64,000 bases of DNA, from the NCBI GenBank assembly GCA_902592275.1, contig CACJDW010000001.1:151771-215770 (forward strand). Direction: 5' to 3'. Positions 1-14,647 of this stretch are shown one piece after another. The stretch's first letter is position 1. Each line of letters opens with the position of its first letter. Below the pieces are notes generated by a model. It saw nothing but the letters and a program-made list of their open reading frames with translations. It had not been told where the DNA came from and did no database searches. The position numbers were made by a program, and so were the translations under genes. The DNA comes from an uncultured Pelagibacteraceae bacterium (GTDB lineage Bacteria; Pseudomonadota; Alphaproteobacteria; Pelagibacterales; Pelagibacteraceae).

Positions 1-1
1 A

Positions 2-3000
2 ACAATTATGACTGATCCAGATGTTGCGGATAAAACTTATATTGAACCAATTACACTAGATGTATTAGAAAAAATTCTAAAGAAAGAAAAACCCGATGCA
101 ATTCTTCCAACAATGGGAGGGCAAACTGCGCTTAACCTTGCAATGGAAGCAGAGAAAAAAGGAATTCTAAAAAAATACAAAATTGAGTTGATAGGAGCAA
201 ATTCTAAAGCAATTTCTAATGCCGAGGATAGAAAGAAATTTAGAAAAAATATGATAGATATTGGTTTAGATTTACCAAAATCAGAAATCGTAAATAATAA
301 TAATCAAGCATCAAAAGTATTAAAAAAAATTGGTTTACCTGCAATTATAAGACCTGCTTTTACACTTGGTGGGCTTGGTGGAGGAATAGCCAAAAATAGA
401 AAAGATTATTTTAAGATTGTTAAAAATGGATTGCATGAATCTCCAGTAAGCCAAGTTCTTGTAGAGGAATGTTTAGAGGGCTGGAAAGAATTTGAGATGG
501 AGGTTGTAAGAGATAAGAAAGATAACTGTATCATCATTTGCTCGATTGAAAATATAGATCCAATGGGAATTCATACGGGTGACTCAGTAACAATTGCACC
601 AGCACTTACACTTACAGATAAAGAATACCAAGTAATGAGAAATGCATCTATTGCATGTTTGAGAAAAATTGGAGTTGAAACTGGAGGATCAAATGTTCAG
701 TTTGCTATCAATCCTAAAAATGGTCGAATGGTTGTCATTGAAATGAATCCACGTGTATCAAGATCATCAGCACTTGCATCAAAAGCAACTGGATTTCCAA
801 TTGCGAAAGTAGCTGCAAAATTAGCGGTTGGTTATACTCTGGATGAATTAAAAAATGAAATAACTAAAGTTACACCCGCATCATTTGAACCAAGTATAGA
901 TTATGTTGTAACTAAAATTCCAAGATTTACATTTGAAAAATTTTCAACTTCTCCCACAATTTTAGGTACATCTATGAAATCAGTAGGTGAAGCAATGGCA
1001 ATAGGAAGAAACTTTAAGGAATCTCTTCAAAAGGCATTGGTATCTCTTGAAACTGGTTTTTCAGGTTTAGACAGAATTTTTGATTTAAATAAAAAACAAA
1101 TTGAGAAGAAGCTTAAAGAAACTATTCCAAATAAGATATTACTTGTCGCCGAAGCAATTAGAAAAAAAATAAACTTAAAGAAAATATATAATTTATCTAA
1201 AATTGATCCTTGGTTTTTAGAACAAATTAAGGAAATAGTTGATTGTGAAACAAAAATCAAAAGCAAAGGACTTCCAAAAGATTTTGCAGAATTTAATAGA
1301 ATAAAATCAATAGGATTTTCAGATAAAAAACTTTCGGAATTAACTAAAACTTCTGAAGACGTTGTTAGAAGAAAAAGGTCAGCGCTTAAAATACTTCCAG
1401 TTTATAAAAAAGTAGATACTTGTGCAGCTGAATTCAAATCGTTTACGCCTTATATGTATTCAACTTATCAAAGAAATTTTTCAATCAACTCAGAATGTGA
1501 AGCTGACCCATCAAATAAGAAAAAAATAATTATTCTTGGAGGAGGACCAAATAGAATTGGTCAAGGAATTGAGTTTGATTATTGCTGTTGTCAGGCAAGT
1601 TTTTCATTAAAAGAAGCAGGTTTTGAGACTATCATGGTTAATTGTAATCCTGAAACAGTATCAACAGACTATGATACGAGTGATCGATTATACTTTGAGC
1701 CTTTAAAAGAAGAATACGTTTTTAATATAATTAAAAAAGAACAACATAAAGGAAATCTGATAGGAGTAATAGCTCAGTTTGGAGGTCAAACACCAATCAA
1801 ACTTGCTAAATTTTTACATAACAACAAGCTTCCAATTTTAGGAACTCAATATACCTCTATAGATTTAGCAGAGGATAGAGATCGATTTAGAAATTTATTA
1901 AATAAATTAAAACTAAAACAAGCAGAGAGTGGAATTGCAAAGACATTTAATCAGGCAATAAAAATTGCAGATAAAATAGGGTTACCATTAATGGTAAGAC
2001 CTTCGTATGTTTTAGGTGGAAGAGCAATGGAAATTGTTCATGAAAAAAATCAACTTAAAAAATTTGTTGAAGAAGCATTTAAAGCTGCAGAAGAAAATCC
2101 AATTTTAATTGATAAATTTATCGATCATGCAATGGAAGTAGATGTGGATGCCATATCAGATGGAAAACAGGTTCATGTTGCAGGCATTATGCAACATATC
2201 GAAGAAGCTGGAATTCATTCAGGAGACTCGGCGTGTAGCCTACCCCCTGTATCAATTAAACCGTACCTTCTTAAAGAAATAGAAAATCAAACTAAAAAAT
2301 TAGCGATAGCTTTAAATGTAAAAGGTTTCATGAATATACAGTTTGCAATTAAAAAAGATGAAATTTATGTAATTGAAGTAAATCCTAGAGCAAGTCGAAC
2401 AGTACCTTTTGTGTCAAAAGCAAAAGGATTGCCCCTAGCTAAAATTGCATCAAGAGTAATGGCTGGTGAAAAATTATCTAAGTTTAATTTAAAAGATAAA
2501 TCTAAAGGTATGTACGCAGTTAAAGAAGCTGTATTTCCATTTAATAAATTTCCAAACAGTGATTTGTTATTAGGACCCGAAATGAAGTCCACTGGAGAAG
2601 TTATGGGATTTGATAAAAACTTTGGAATGGCTTTTGCAAAAAGTCAGATCGCAGCAGCTAACTCATTACCAAAACAAGGATTAGCTTTTATATCTCTCAA
2701 AGATAGTCACAAAGATGAAGGAATAGATTTAGCTAAAGAACTTCTTGAACTTAAGTTTACATTATGTGCAACTAGAGGAACTGCAGAATATATTCGAAAG
2801 CATGGGATGAAATGTAAAATTATAAATAAAGTAAGCACTGGATCACCTCACATAGTTGATGTTTTAGACTCTAAAAAAATTGCATTAGTAATAAATACTG
2901 GAGGTGGAAATAGTGAACATCGATTAAGTGACGCAATAGCTTTAAGAAGAGCAACGCTTAAGAATAAAGTTCCTTATTGCACTAATATGTCCACTGCTCA

Positions 3001-3070
3001 GGCATGTTTAGAGGCGATTAGATCGCTAAAAACAAAAAAATTAGAAGTGACTTCTCTTCAGGACGTTTAA
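2..3070 (+). CDS. carB: Carbamoyl-phosphate synthase large subunit (5' truncated)
   Basis: Makes carbamoyl phosphate from bicarbonate, ATP and glutamine-derived ammonia for pyrimidine and arginine synthesis, together with CarA. The reading frame is already open at base 2 (Thr-Ile before the first Met), so roughly the first 60 residues lie outside the window. Two ATP-grasp halves are visible. The first contains [10 protein letters not shown] and [18 protein letters not shown]; the second begins around residue 510 with [19 protein letters not shown] and contains [12 protein letters not shown]. The last 130 or so residues, with [13 protein letters not shown], match the MGS-like allosteric domain. 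The gene ends in a TTAA shared with the stop of the convergent downstream gene. Family assignment is certain; only the N-terminus is missing. Confidence 0.98.
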   Translation, partial: TIMTDPDVADKTYIEPITLDVLEKILKKEKPDAILPTMGGQTALNLAMEAEKKGILKKYKIELIGANSKAISNAEDRKKFRKNMIDIGLDLPKSEIVNNNNQASKVLKKIGLPAIIRPAFTLGGLGGGIAKNRKDYFKIVKNGLHESPVSQVLVEECLEGWKEFEMEVVRDKKDNCIIICSIENIDPMGIHTGDSVTIAPALTLTDKEYQVMRNASIACLRKIGVETGGSNVQFAINPKNGRMVVIEMNPRVSRSSALASKATGFPIAKVAAKLAVGYTLDELKNEITKVTPASFEPSIDYVVTKIPRFTFEKFSTSPTILGTSMKSVGEAMAIGRNFKESLQKALVSLETGFSGLDRIFDLNKKQIEKKLKETIPNKILLVAEAIRKKINLKKIYNLSKIDPWFLEQIKEIVDCETKIKSKGLPKDFAEFNRIKSIGFSDKKLSELTKTSEDVVRRKRSALKILPVYKKVDTCAAEFKSFTPYMYSTYQRNFSINSECEADPSNKKKIIILGGGPNRIGQGIEFDYCCCQASFSLKEAGFETIMVNCNPETVSTDYDTSDRLYFEPLKEEYVFNIIKKEQHKGNLIGVIAQFGGQTPIKLAKFLHNNKLPILGTQYTSIDLAEDRDRFRNLLNKLKLKQAESGIAKTFNQAIKIADKIGLPLMVRPSYVLGGRAMEIVHEKNQLKKFVEEAFKAAEENPILIDKFIDHAMEVDVDAISDGKQVHVAGIMQHIEEAGIHSGDSACSLPPVSIKPYLLKEIENQTKKLAIALNVKGFMNIQFAIKKDEIYVIEVNPRASRTVPFVSKAKGLPLAKIASRVMAGEKLSKFNLKDKSKGMYAVKEAVFPFNKFPNSDLLLGPEMKSTGEVMGFDKNFGMAFAKSQIAAANSLPKQGLAFISLKDSHKDEGIDLAKELLELKFTLCATRGTAEYIRKHGMKCKIINKVSTGSPHIVDVLDSKKIALVINTGGGNSEHRLSDAIALRRATLKNKVPYCTNMSTAQACLEAIRSLKTKKLEVTSLQDV

Positions 3071-3732
3071 GAATTTACTTTCCAATCAGTTTCAAAGGTA
3101 ACATAATTTACTTGAATACATCGTCTTTCTTTAACGATCTTTTTCTTCTCCATCCCATGCCAAGTGTTTGGTCCGCTGGTAAAAAGATAACCATAATTAT
3201 GTTTGTAAGGAAGTGTCTTAACCTTTTCTAATTTTTCATTATAAAAATCAGTTCCTAAATCTTCAGATTCATTTGTTTTATTAACAAATATTAAGCCTGA
3301 CATAAGTTTTTCTTTTATATCGCAATGAGGTTTCAACCAAAAACCTTCTCGATCACATATAACCTCAACCCTGACATAGGAATTAGATAAATCTTTATTT
3401 ATCATTTTAGAAATTGTTTCATACGTTTCTTTAGACTGAAGTTCATTTATAAATTTTACTAAATTTGGAAATTCAGATGAGTTTTCTTTATTAATAAAAC
3501 ATCTAAACTTCATCGCTTGTCCGCCTGAAGCTATACCCTTTCTAAATTCTGCGGCTCCACCATCTATTGCTCTTGTTCCATCATAATTAAGATTATGTTT
3601 ACTTACATCAGGAATGTCAGCTTTAACTATTTCATCAATTGCTCCTTCTGACAAAGCATCACTATACTCCCAGTGATTAAAAGGGAAACTATGTTCTTTT
3701 GAATTATTTTTAATTGAATTTAAAAATGACAT
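3067..3732 (-). CDS. 2-oxoglutarate/Fe(II)-dependent oxygenase-like protein
   Basis: A 221-residue soluble protein with the metal triad of the 2OG-Fe(II) oxygenase fold: His136-x-Asp138 in WLKPHCDIK, a distal His192 in NTWHGMEKK, and an Arg at 203/204 placed to bind the 2-oxoglutarate carboxylate. No signal peptide or membrane segment is seen. The upstream gene on the same strand overlaps it by one base (TAATG), so the two are probably translated together. The substrate cannot be read from the sequence. The family includes prolyl hydroxylases and small-molecule or sugar hydroxylases. Its 3' end overlaps carB by four bases. Confidence 0.75.
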   Translation of the reverse strand: MSFLNSIKNNSKEHSFPFNHWEYSDALSEGAIDEIVKADIPDVSKHNLNYDGTRAIDGGAAEFRKGIASGGQAMKFRCFINKENSSEFPNLVKFINELQSKETYETISKMINKDLSNSYVRVEVICDREGFWLKPHCDIKEKLMSGLIFVNKTNESEDLGTDFYNEKLEKVKTLPYKHNYGYLFTSGPNTWHGMEKKKIVKERRCIQVNYVTFETDWKVNS

Positions 3733-4676
3733 TATGATTGTATTTTTTCTTTAATAATTTTTGCTACTCTATTCGTTTCATCTAATTTTTGATAGTTCCA
3801 ATTTTCAATTTCTTCACCTAAGTTTCTAGTAATATTTAATTCTCTAAATAAATTTCTAAAATTCTGAAATCTTACGTCTTTCCTTTTTGGTAAAATATTA
3901 GCAACATAAATTGGTTTTCCAGTCAAAGCAGCCTCAGATATCATTGAGCTAGAGTCGCATGTTACGACTATATTTTCTGAAATAGCTAAAGCAGAAAGAT
4001 AAGCTTTTTTATCAACATTCATAATCACAGTGTGATTTTCTCCAAAAAACTCTTTTGCATAATGTATAGTATTTAAAGGTGTTCTCATCGAAGGTATCAC
4101 CACAAGTTGAAAATCATGTTTTTTCAATAATTTGTAGAAAATTGAAAAGATGTGCTTCATATTTTTTGTTGAGTAATCGTAATATTTTGTAGGACCACCC
4201 ATTATTAAACACCAAACTTTTCTATTATCCTGTTTGATATATGAATTTAAATAACTTCTATTTTCTTCAATTTCATTTTCCGTTAAATAGTGAATTGCAC
4301 CTTTTGTTTTAATTACATTTGTGCCACTTATCCCATCATGTTCAGGAGCAACAATAAAATCAAAATGATTAAAATCCACCTTTGGATCTTGAATATGAAT
4401 GTTTAAAACTTTTTTTTTTGAAATACTTTTTAAGTGAATTGAGGGAATCACGCTTTTTCTTCCACATGAAATAATTACATCAAAATCAGACTCGTTTATT
4501 TTTTTATAAACGTTTTGTGATACTGGTGTTAATTTTGGTGGAATAATTTTCCAAAAATTATTTAGTTCAACCTTATGGTGTGTAAAATCAATATCTAAGG
4601 CTTTTGCTAAACCTTCTACCTGGCTTATCATGCCATGCATTCCTTGAGTTAATAATAAACCTTTTAATTTAGACAT
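3732..4676 (-). CDS. Mitochondrial fission ELM1-like protein (DUF1022 family)
   Basis: A 314-residue protein resembling the ELM1 family, known from plants (mitochondrial fission) and widespread in alphaproteobacteria with no settled function. Family-like features are an N-terminal LLLTQGMHGMISQVEGLAKAL, a central VWCLIMGGPTKYYDYS and a C-terminal VVTCDSSSMISEAALTGKPI. The last resembles the nucleotide-sugar-binding half of GT-B glycosyltransferases, so an envelope glycosyltransferase role is possible but is inference. It starts 21 bases from trxB, which is divergent, and its stop overlaps the start of the oxygenase gene. Confidence 0.8.
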   Translation of the reverse strand: MSKLKGLLLTQGMHGMISQVEGLAKALDIDFTHHKVELNNFWKIIPPKLTPVSQNVYKKINESDFDVIISCGRKSVIPSIHLKSISKKKVLNIHIQDPKVDFNHFDFIVAPEHDGISGTNVIKTKGAIHYLTENEIEENRSYLNSYIKQDNRKVWCLIMGGPTKYYDYSTKNMKHIFSIFYKLLKKHDFQLVVIPSMRTPLNTIHYAKEFFGENHTVIMNVDKKAYLSALAISENIVVTCDSSSMISEAALTGKPIYVANILPKRKDVRFQNFRNLFRELNITRNLGEEIENWNYQKLDETNRVAKIIKEKIQS

Positions 4677-4697
4677 TAATCACTATATAGCTTCCAT

Positions 4698-5642
4698 ATG
4701 AGTCAAAATCCAACTAAACACACAAAAGTGTTAATAATTGGATCTGGTCCTGCCGGATACACAGCAGCAGTTTATGCGGCTCGAGCGATGTTAAATCCAA
4801 TTTTAGTTTATGGTTCTGAACCTGGTGGTCAATTAACAACAACTACTGATGTTGAAAATTATCCAGGATTTTCTGAAGTTATTCAAGGTCCGTGGTTGAT
4901 GGATCAAATGAAAGAACAAGCAAAAGCAGTTGGAACTGAAATGATTGAAGATCATATTGGTTCAGTAGATTTAAAATCTACTCCGTTTGAAGCTATAGGC
5001 GATAGTGGGCAAAAATATACTGCTGATAGCATAATTATTTCTACAGGGGCTCAGGCCAGATGGTTAAATCTGAAATCCGAACAAGAATTTAGAGGATTTG
5101 GTGTTTCTGCGTGCGCTACGTGTGATGGTTTTTTCTTTAAAGATAAAGAGGTAGCAGTTGTCGGAGGAGGAAATGCAGCTGTTGAAGAAGCAATGTTCCT
5201 CACAAAGTTTGCATCCAAAGTTAAATTAATTCATAGAAGAGATAGTTTGAGAGCTGAAAAAATGCTTCAAAAAAAATTAATGGAAAATAAAAAAATAGAA
5301 ATTATTTGGGACTCTGTTGTTGAAGACGTATTGGGAGATCAAGAGCCTAAAAATGTTAAAGGTATTAAAATTAAAAATTTAAAAACAGAAAAAACTGAAG
5401 AATTAAAACTAGATGGACTATTTATCGCCATTGGTCACGATCCAGCAACTTCACTATTCAAAGATCAACTTAAGATGGATAATGAGGGCTATTTAATTAC
5501 TAAACCAGATTCTACTGAAACAAATATTCCTGGAGTTTATGCTGCTGGAGATGTTAAAGACAAAACTTTTAGACAAGCCGTTACAGCTGCAGGAATGGGT
5601 TGTATGGCAGCATTAGAAGCTGAAAAATTCCTATCTCACTAA
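4698..5642 (+). CDS. trxB: Thioredoxin-disulfide reductase
   Basis: An FAD/NADPH enzyme that reduces thioredoxin in the cytoplasm. An N-terminal FAD-binding GSGPAGYTAA lies at residues 16-25, the redox CATC at 139-142, an NADPH-binding VVGGGNAAVEEA follows, and the C-terminal FAD motif GVYAAGDV lies near the end. At 314 residues the length is standard. Its last 12 bases overlap the convergent NAD(P)-binding gene. The start follows a 21-base divergent gap with the ELM1-like gene. Confidence 0.97.
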   Translation: MSQNPTKHTKVLIIGSGPAGYTAAVYAARAMLNPILVYGSEPGGQLTTTTDVENYPGFSEVIQGPWLMDQMKEQAKAVGTEMIEDHIGSVDLKSTPFEAIGDSGQKYTADSIIISTGAQARWLNLKSEQEFRGFGVSACATCDGFFFKDKEVAVVGGGNAAVEEAMFLTKFASKVKLIHRRDSLRAEKMLQKKLMENKKIEIIWDSVVEDVLGDQEPKNVKGIKIKNLKTEKTEELKLDGLFIAIGHDPATSLFKDQLKMDNEGYLITKPDSTETNIPGVYAAGDVKDKTFRQAVTAAGMGCMAALEAEKFLSH

Positions 5643-6283
5643 TTCAGCAATCTCATTTGATTCAAATATACTTTGATTAATATTTTCATTTGCCGACTTT
5701 ACCATTGCTTTGGCGACTATTTCTGCCTTAATTGGTCTCATTTTTCTTAAAGGCCCAACTAATATTGGAGTTAACAATTTAAATAATATTATACCAAATT
5801 TTTCACCTATTCTTTTTTCTTTTCTATTTCCCAATAAAAAAGATGGTCTCATGATCCCAATTTTATCAAAATTTTGATTTTTAATTTCTTGTTCAACTAA
5901 TCCTTTGAATTTTAAATAATCACCAGAACTTTTTGGATCTGCATAACCAGATGAAACGAAAAAAAACGATTTAATTGAATTTGATTTAGCGATTTGGGCA
6001 ATTTGTCTAGGAATATTGAGTTCAACTCTTTCATATTCATTTTTATTGGGTGAATTTTTTCTTGTTGTACCAATACAAAAAAAACAGTCATCACCTGTAA
6101 TATCATTTCTATACTTTTCTAAATCGTTAAAATCAGTTTCAATAATTTCGATTTTTGGATTAATAAGTTCTATTTTTGAACGAACAAAAATCTTTATTTT
6201 TGAATAATTTGAATTGAGGATAAGTTGATTAACGAGATGCCCACCAACTAAACCTGATGCACCAAACACTAGGGCTGTTTTCA

Positions 6284-6284
<1 letters not shown>
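5631..6284 (-). CDS. NAD(P)-binding Rossmann protein (HTATIP2/YwnB-like atypical SDR)
   Basis: A 217-residue Rossmann-fold protein with an N-terminal GASGLVGGHLVNQL dinucleotide motif, DCFFCIGTTRKNSP in the position of the fourth strand, and FFFVSSGYADPKSSGDYLKFKG carrying a plausible Ser/Tyr-x3-Lys site (YLKFK). This matches the NAD(P)H-binding HTATIP2-like oxidoreductases, for which substrates are generally unknown. The start is next to the stop of the aminotransferase gene on the same strand. The 3' end overlaps trxB by 12 bases. Confidence 0.8.
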
Positions 6285-9675
<3,391 letters not shown>

Positions 9676-9694
<19 letters not shown>

Positions 9695-10428
9695 TTATTA
9701 CTGGTGGAGCAACTCGAATGGGTGCTGCAATTGCAAGAAAATTATCTGGTCCAAATAAAGAAATCTTAATCCATTATAATAAATCAAAATTAAAAGCAGA
9801 AAAATTAAAAAAAGAATTATCTAGCAAAGGTACAAAAGTATACCTAGTCAAAGGCGATTTAAGTAAAGAAACTCATATAAAAAAAATAATTAAATTTGCA
9901 AAATCTAAATTAAAATTTTTTGACTGTCTTGTTAATAACGCCTCTTTATTTGAAAATGATAAATTAGAAAATTTTTCATTAGATAGTTGGAGTAAACATT
10001 TAAGAACTAATTTAAGAGCACCTGCACTATTAACGAAAGAATTTGCTAAAAATGTTAAAGGCAAGAATAATAATATTATAAATATTATTGATCAAAGAGT
10101 GTTCAAATTAACCCCTTACTTTTTTTCCTATACTCTTAGCAAAACTGGTTTGTATACTTTAACAAAAACTAGTGCTATGAGTTTAGCTCCAAATATAAGA
10201 GTAAATGCAATTGCACCTGGACCCACTATAAAAAATCAAAGACAATCCGAAAAACATTTCAAAAAGCAATATTTAGCAACACCCCTGAAAAGACAAGTGG
10301 ATGTGCAGCAAATTTGTAATGCTGTTGACTTTTTTATTAAAAATATATCTATTACTGGTCAAGTTTTGGCTATTGATAGTGGTCAAAATCTTAACTGGCA
10401 AACACCAGATGTAATGGGCAAAGAATGA
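9676..10428 (+). CDS. Pteridine-reductase-like short-chain dehydrogenase (FolM-like)
   Basis: A 250-residue SDR with an N-terminal [14 protein letters not shown] cofactor site and NNAS at 87-90. The usual catalytic Ser is replaced by Asp139, with Tyr152 and Lys156 following at spacings of 13 and 4. That Asp/Tyr/Lys arrangement is the one known from trypanosomatid pteridine reductase PTR1. Together with folB immediately downstream (four-base overlap), it suggests reduction of dihydropterins or dihydrofolate, as in FolM. The role is inferred from residues and context. The start lies within the last 19 bases of uvrB. Confidence 0.82.
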
Positions 10429-10850
10429 AAAAAAATAATTTAAAAATTGTCAAAATAGACAAAAATAAAAGCCTATTTAATTATGAGAAAAAAATCTTAA
10501 TTAATGAATTAATCTTAGATTTAAAACTTGGTTATTACGATTTTGAAAAAGAAAAACCACAGAAAGTTAAATTTAGTCTTGAAATAGACTATGAAGACAA
10601 AAAACCTTCAAGCGACAAAGACATAAAATCCATTGTTAATTATGGAACTATAGTAAAATTAATTACAAAACTTGTAAAAAAGAAACATTACAATTTCTTA
10701 GAAACTTTAGCAGAAGCTGTTTTTGACGAACTATTTAAAGACAAAAGGATTGCTAAAATAATGTTGAAAATTGAAAAATTAGAAATCTTAAAACAGTGTT
10801 CATCTGTTGGTATTCAAATTACCAAAAAAAGAAGCCATGATAAGCTCTGA
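10425..10850 (+). CDS. folB: Dihydroneopterin aldolase family protein
   Basis: Converts dihydroneopterin to 6-hydroxymethyldihydropterin in folate synthesis. The 141-residue product has a 25-residue leader before the family core [25 protein letters not shown], then [28 protein letters not shown] and a terminal [11 protein letters not shown]. The motif LETLAE includes the expected catalytic-region Glu. The gene overlaps the upstream SDR by four bases (ATGA) and the downstream uvrC start by 14, so it probably depends on coupled translation. Confidence 0.88.
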   Translation: MKKNNLKIVKIDKNKSLFNYEKKILINELILDLKLGYYDFEKEKPQKVKFSLEIDYEDKKPSSDKDIKSIVNYGTIVKLITKLVKKKHYNFLETLAEAVFDELFKDKRIAKIMLKIEKLEILKQCSSVGIQITKKRSHDKL

Positions 10851-12672
10851 AATAGGAAAAGAAGTAATTAAAAAAGAGCTACCTCTAGTACCAAAACTTC
10901 CAGGCGTATACAGGATGCTTAATGAAAAAAATGAAATTCTTTATGTAGGTAAAGCCAAAAATTTACCAAATAGATTAAAGAGCTATGTTGCAGAAAAAAA
11001 TCACATAATTAGAACTGAAAGAATGTTATCACAAACAAGAAAATTAGAGATAACAACAACATCAAATGAAAGCGAAGCTTTGCTGCTAGAAGCAAATTTA
11101 ATTAAAAAACATAAACCAAAGTTTAATATCCTATTACGTGATGATAAGTCATTTCCATTTATATTTATTGGTAATAAAGATAAATGGCCTCAAATAAAAA
11201 GACATAGAGGAAAAAAAACAAAAGAAGGTTTTTACTTTGGACCTTTTGCCTCCGCTGGTTCAGCTAATTGGACAATCAAAATGATCCAAAAAATTTTTCA
11301 TTTAAGAGTTTGTGATGACACCGTTTTCAAAAACAGAGAAAGACCTTGTATTTTATATCAAATAAAAAGATGTTCTGGACCTTGTGTAGGATATGTAAAA
11401 AAAGAGGAATACAATCAAACAGTGGAAGATGCTATTGAATTTGTTTCAGGCAAATCTAGAAAAATTCAAAAAAATCTTTCTAACCAAATGGAAAAGGCAA
11501 GTGAGGATCTTGATTTTGAAAAAGCTGTAATTTTAAGAGATAGAATTAAAGCATTAAACATAATTCAATCTTCACAGAGAATTAATGAAGCAAACTTAGT
11601 TGAGGCAGATGTTATTGCTGGATATAAAGAATCTGGAAAAACTTGTATTCAAGTATTTTTTTATAGATCAAAGCAAAATTGGGGAAATCAAGCTTTTTTT
11701 CCAAAACACGACCCTGATGAAAAGTTTAGTGAAATCCTTAATTCATTTGTTTCTCAATTTTATGAAAATAAAAGTGTTCCTTCATCGGTTATCCTTTCAG
11801 AAGAAATAAAGGAAAAAGCACTAATTGAAAAAACACTAACACAAAAAGAAGGTAAACAGATAAATATTTCAGTTGCGAAAAAAGGATCAAAACTAAAAGT
11901 AATTAATCAAGCAATTAAAAACGCAAAGGATAGTCTTAATAGAAAGCTTTATGAAAGTCAGAATAATAAAGAATTGTTCGATGCAGTAGCTAAAAAATTT
12001 AATTTAGAAACCAATATAAATTTAATCGAGGTTTATGATAACAGTCATATTCAAGGCACAAATAGTGTTGGCGCTTTAATAGCCTACGGCGATGAAGGAT
12101 TTATCAAAAAAAGATATAGAAAATTTAATATTAAACATAAAAAAAATGAGCAAGACGACTATGGAATGATGAGAGAGGTATTAAATAGAAGGTTCAAAAG
12201 AGCAGTTCAAGAAAAAGATAATTACCTTGCTTTTCCTGATTTGGTTCTAGTAGATGGGGGGAAAGGTCAATATTCGGTCGCTAGAGAGAGCCTTAATGAA
12301 TTAGGACTTCATGACATTCCAATTATTGCAATAGCAAAAGGTAAATTTAGAAATAGTGGAAACGAAACCTTTTTTCACAATGGCAAAGAATATAAATTCA
12401 CTAGAAATGACCCTACCCTATTTTTTCTTCAAAGAATAAGAGATGAATCGCATAGATTTGCAATAAGCGCTCACAGAGCAAAGAGAAAAAAAGGTATAAG
12501 TAAATCTCTGTTAGATCAAATAGAGGGGATTGGGGCTATAAGAAAAAGAGCTTTATTGAACCATTTTGGATCTGCAAGATCTGTTGAGTCTGCTAGCTTA
12601 GATGAAATAAAATCTGTAGAAGGTGTTGAAGAAAAAGTAGCAAAAAAGATATATAACTTTTTTCACGAATAA
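10837..12672 (+). CDS. uvrC: Excinuclease ABC subunit C
   Basis: The dual-incision nuclease of excision repair. Domains in order: a GIY-YIG nuclease ([21 protein letters not shown]), a Cys-containing [16 protein letters not shown] segment, a UVR motif ([16 protein letters not shown]) that binds UvrB, an RNase H-like C-terminal nuclease ([12 protein letters not shown] and [10 protein letters not shown]) and terminal helix-hairpin-helix repeats ([20 protein letters not shown]). The ATG at 10837 gives 611 residues. An in-frame start at 10807 would lie deeper in folB. It is followed by pgsA after two bases. Confidence 0.97.
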   Translation: MISSEIGKEVIKKELPLVPKLPGVYRMLNEKNEILYVGKAKNLPNRLKSYVAEKNHIIRTERMLSQTRKLEITTTSNESEALLLEANLIKKHKPKFNILLRDDKSFPFIFIGNKDKWPQIKRHRGKKTKEGFYFGPFASAGSANWTIKMIQKIFHLRVCDDTVFKNRERPCILYQIKRCSGPCVGYVKKEEYNQTVEDAIEFVSGKSRKIQKNLSNQMEKASEDLDFEKAVILRDRIKALNIIQSSQRINEANLVEADVIAGYKESGKTCIQVFFYRSKQNWGNQAFFPKHDPDEKFSEILNSFVSQFYENKSVPSSVILSEEIKEKALIEKTLTQKEGKQINISVAKKGSKLKVINQAIKNAKDSLNRKLYESQNNKELFDAVAKKFNLETNINLIEVYDNSHIQGTNSVGALIAYGDEGFIKKRYRKFNIKHKKNEQDDYGMMREVLNRRFKRAVQEKDNYLAFPDLVLVDGGKGQYSVARESLNELGLHDIPIIAIAKGKFRNSGNETFFHNGKEYKFTRNDPTLFFLQRIRDESHRFAISAHRAKRKKGISKSLLDQIEGIGAIRKRALLNHFGSARSVESASLDEIKSVEGVEEKVAKKIYNFFHE

Positions 12673-12674
12673 TT

Positions 12675-13259
12675 ATGCTAAAAAAAATTCCAAACATATT
12701 AACGATAGGGCGAATAATAATTGTTCCTTTTTTTGTTTTAGCTTTTTATCTTCCTGGATTTTATGGTGATCTTACTGCTTTAATATTATTTATTATTGCA
12801 TCATTTACAGACTTCTTGGATGGTATGTTGGCTAGAATGTTTGGAGTAGAGTCAAAACTGGGTGAATTATTAGATCCTATAGCTGATAAAATCATTGTTG
12901 CTACAGCATTGATACTTCTGGTTATGGATGGAACAATCAGAAATTATGAGGTAATTGCAGCAATAATAATTCTTACAAGAGAAATTTTGATTTCAGGTTT
13001 GAGAGAATTTTTAGCAAAAGGGAGGATCAAACTTCCTGTTTCAAACCTTGCTAAACTTAAAACAGTATTACAAATGGTATCAATTGCTCTTTTATTATCT
13101 GGAGATACTGGAAATAAAATAATTAATTTCCAAGACTATAATGCTCAAACTATAGGTATAATTCTTTTATGGTTATCGGCTGCTTTAACACTTTTTACTG
13201 CATACGATTATATGCGAAAAGGTATTGATCACGCAATGTCTGAGGATAGTAAAGACTAG
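12675..13259 (+). CDS. pgsA: CDP-diacylglycerol-glycerol-3-phosphate 3-phosphatidyltransferase
   Basis: Inner-membrane enzyme making phosphatidylglycerol phosphate, the first committed step toward PG and cardiolipin. The CDP-alcohol phosphotransferase signature DGx2ARx8Gx3Dx3D is visible as DGMLARMFGVESKLGELLDP followed by IADK. Several hydrophobic segments flank it. The 194-residue length is normal. The ending CTAG also supplies the stop of the convergent ilvE. Confidence 0.95.
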   Translation: MLKKIPNILTIGRIIIVPFFVLAFYLPGFYGDLTALILFIIASFTDFLDGMLARMFGVESKLGELLDPIADKIIVATALILLVMDGTIRNYEVIAAIIILTREILISGLREFLAKGRIKLPVSNLAKLKTVLQMVSIALLLSGDTGNKIINFQDYNAQTIGIILLWLSAALTLFTAYDYMRKGIDHAMSEDSKD

Positions 13260-14137
13260 GCTGCTTTTTTCTTCCTAACTAATGCCTGATAACTTTCATT
13301 CAAATCAATAATAGTATCACAAACTTTAAATTGATTTTCAGCAATACAAGATACTGGTGTTACCTCTGCTGCTGTTCCTGTTAAAAAACATCCAACAAAA
13401 TTAGGTAATTCAGTAGGACTAATTTTTCTTTCATGCACTTTTATATTTTTTGATTTTGCAATTCCAATTACGGTTCTTCTTGTAATACCATCTAAAAAAG
13501 AATCTGGTATTGGAGTATGAATTTCTCCATTTTTATCTTTGAAAAAAATATTTGCACCAGTTGCTTCGGCAATATTTCCTTCATGATCAAGCATTAAAGA
13601 ATCTGTATATCCTTGCTTTTCTGCCTCATGTTTTGAAAGTGTACAAATCATGTAAAGACCTGATGCTTTTGTATCCCAAGGTATTGTATTAGGTGCTGGT
13701 CTTCTCCAATTTGAAATATTTAATCTTATTCCTTCTACTTTAAGTTTAGGATCAAAATATGATCCCCATTCCCATGTTGCAATTGCAACATGTATTTTTG
13801 TTTGTTGCGCAGAAATAGCCATCATCTCACTACCTCTCCAAGCAACAGGTCTTACATATCCATTTTCTACTTTTTGGGTTGCAATAATTTTATTTGATGC
13901 ATTATTGATTTCTTCTTCTGTATATGGAATTTCAAAACCCATTCTTCTAGCAGAATGAAAAAATCTTGCTGTGTGCTCTTCTAATTTGAAAATAGAACCA
14001 TCATAAACTCTCTCACCTTCAAACACACAACTGGCATAATGCATGCCATGGCTTAAAACATGCAGTTTAACGTCAGCCCAATCAACTAATTCGTTGTTGT
14101 ACCATATTTTTCCAGATCTCTTGTCGTAAGGTATCAT
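13256..14137 (-). CDS. ilvE: Branched-chain amino acid aminotransferase
   Basis: Class IV PLP aminotransferase performing the last step of Ile, Leu and Val synthesis. The 293-residue sequence has SHGMHYASCVFEGERVY near the start, the PLP Lys in PWDTKASGLYMICTL (about residue 157) and the EATGANIFF signature. Its stop shares four bases with pgsA. It diverges from the MarR-family regulator across 72 bases, the likely site of both promoters; no clear operator was recognised there. Confidence 0.95.
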   Translation of the reverse strand: MIPYDKRSGKIWYNNELVDWADVKLHVLSHGMHYASCVFEGERVYDGSIFKLEEHTARFFHSARRMGFEIPYTEEEINNASNKIIATQKVENGYVRPVAWRGSEMMAISAQQTKIHVAIATWEWGSYFDPKLKVEGIRLNISNWRRPAPNTIPWDTKASGLYMICTLSKHEAEKQGYTDSLMLDHEGNIAEATGANIFFKDKNGEIHTPIPDSFLDGITRRTVIGIAKSKNIKVHERKISPTELPNFVGCFLTGTAAEVTPVSCIAENQFKVCDTIIDLNESYQALVRKKKAA

Positions 14138-14209
14138 GTGTGAAAATTTTTAAATTTATAACTGAAAAATATCTTTGTATCTTTAATATGTCAATATAAC
14201 TTACCTATT

Positions 14210-14647
14210 ATGAAAGAACTTTTATATTTAAAAGATGACCAGCTTAAAGATCTTATTGAAAAACTATTTGTAAGCTACAGAGAAACCTTTTCTGACTCTA
14301 AAAAAATATTAGATAGATATTCAATTGGTTTAGCACACCATAAAGTAATTCATTTACTGTCAATGTATGAGGGGATCTCAATTTCTGAGCTGCTTAAGAG
14401 ATTAAAAGTAACAAAACAAAGCTTAAATCGTGTTCTCAAAGATTTGATTAAACTTGAAATCGTCATTTTTAAAAAAGATGACCAAGATACTAGAGTAAAG
14501 CATGTTTTTCTTAATGATAAAGGTAAAAAAATTTTTAATGAAATTTTCAATTTACAAAAAAAGAGAATTTATAATGCTTTGCTAAATTCAAGTTCTGAAG
14601 AAGTTATTAATTTTGATAATGTACTAAGTAAAATAATTAATGGATAA
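14210..14647 (+). CDS. MarR-family transcriptional regulator
   Basis: A 145-residue winged-helix DNA-binding protein. GLAHHKVIHLLSMYEGISISELLKRLKVTKQSLNRVLKDL contains the helix-turn-helix, followed by a wing with KKDDQDTRVKHVFLNDKGKK, the typical MarR D-x-R signature. It is the first gene of a three-gene unit with the response regulator (8-base overlap) and histidine kinase, which implies co-expression. The ligand is unknown. Confidence 0.9.
   Translation: MKELLYLKDDQLKDLIEKLFVSYRETFSDSKKILDRYSIGLAHHKVIHLLSMYEGISISELLKRLKVTKQSLNRVLKDLIKLEIVIFKKDDQDTRVKHVFLNDKGKKIFNEIFNLQKKRIYNALLNSSSEEVINFDNVLSKIING

Noticed and set aside
1027..1266. 79-codon open frame on the minus strand inside carB
   Set aside because: Lies wholly within a certain gene; its product shows no family motif and reflects low stop-codon frequency opposite A-rich coding sequence.
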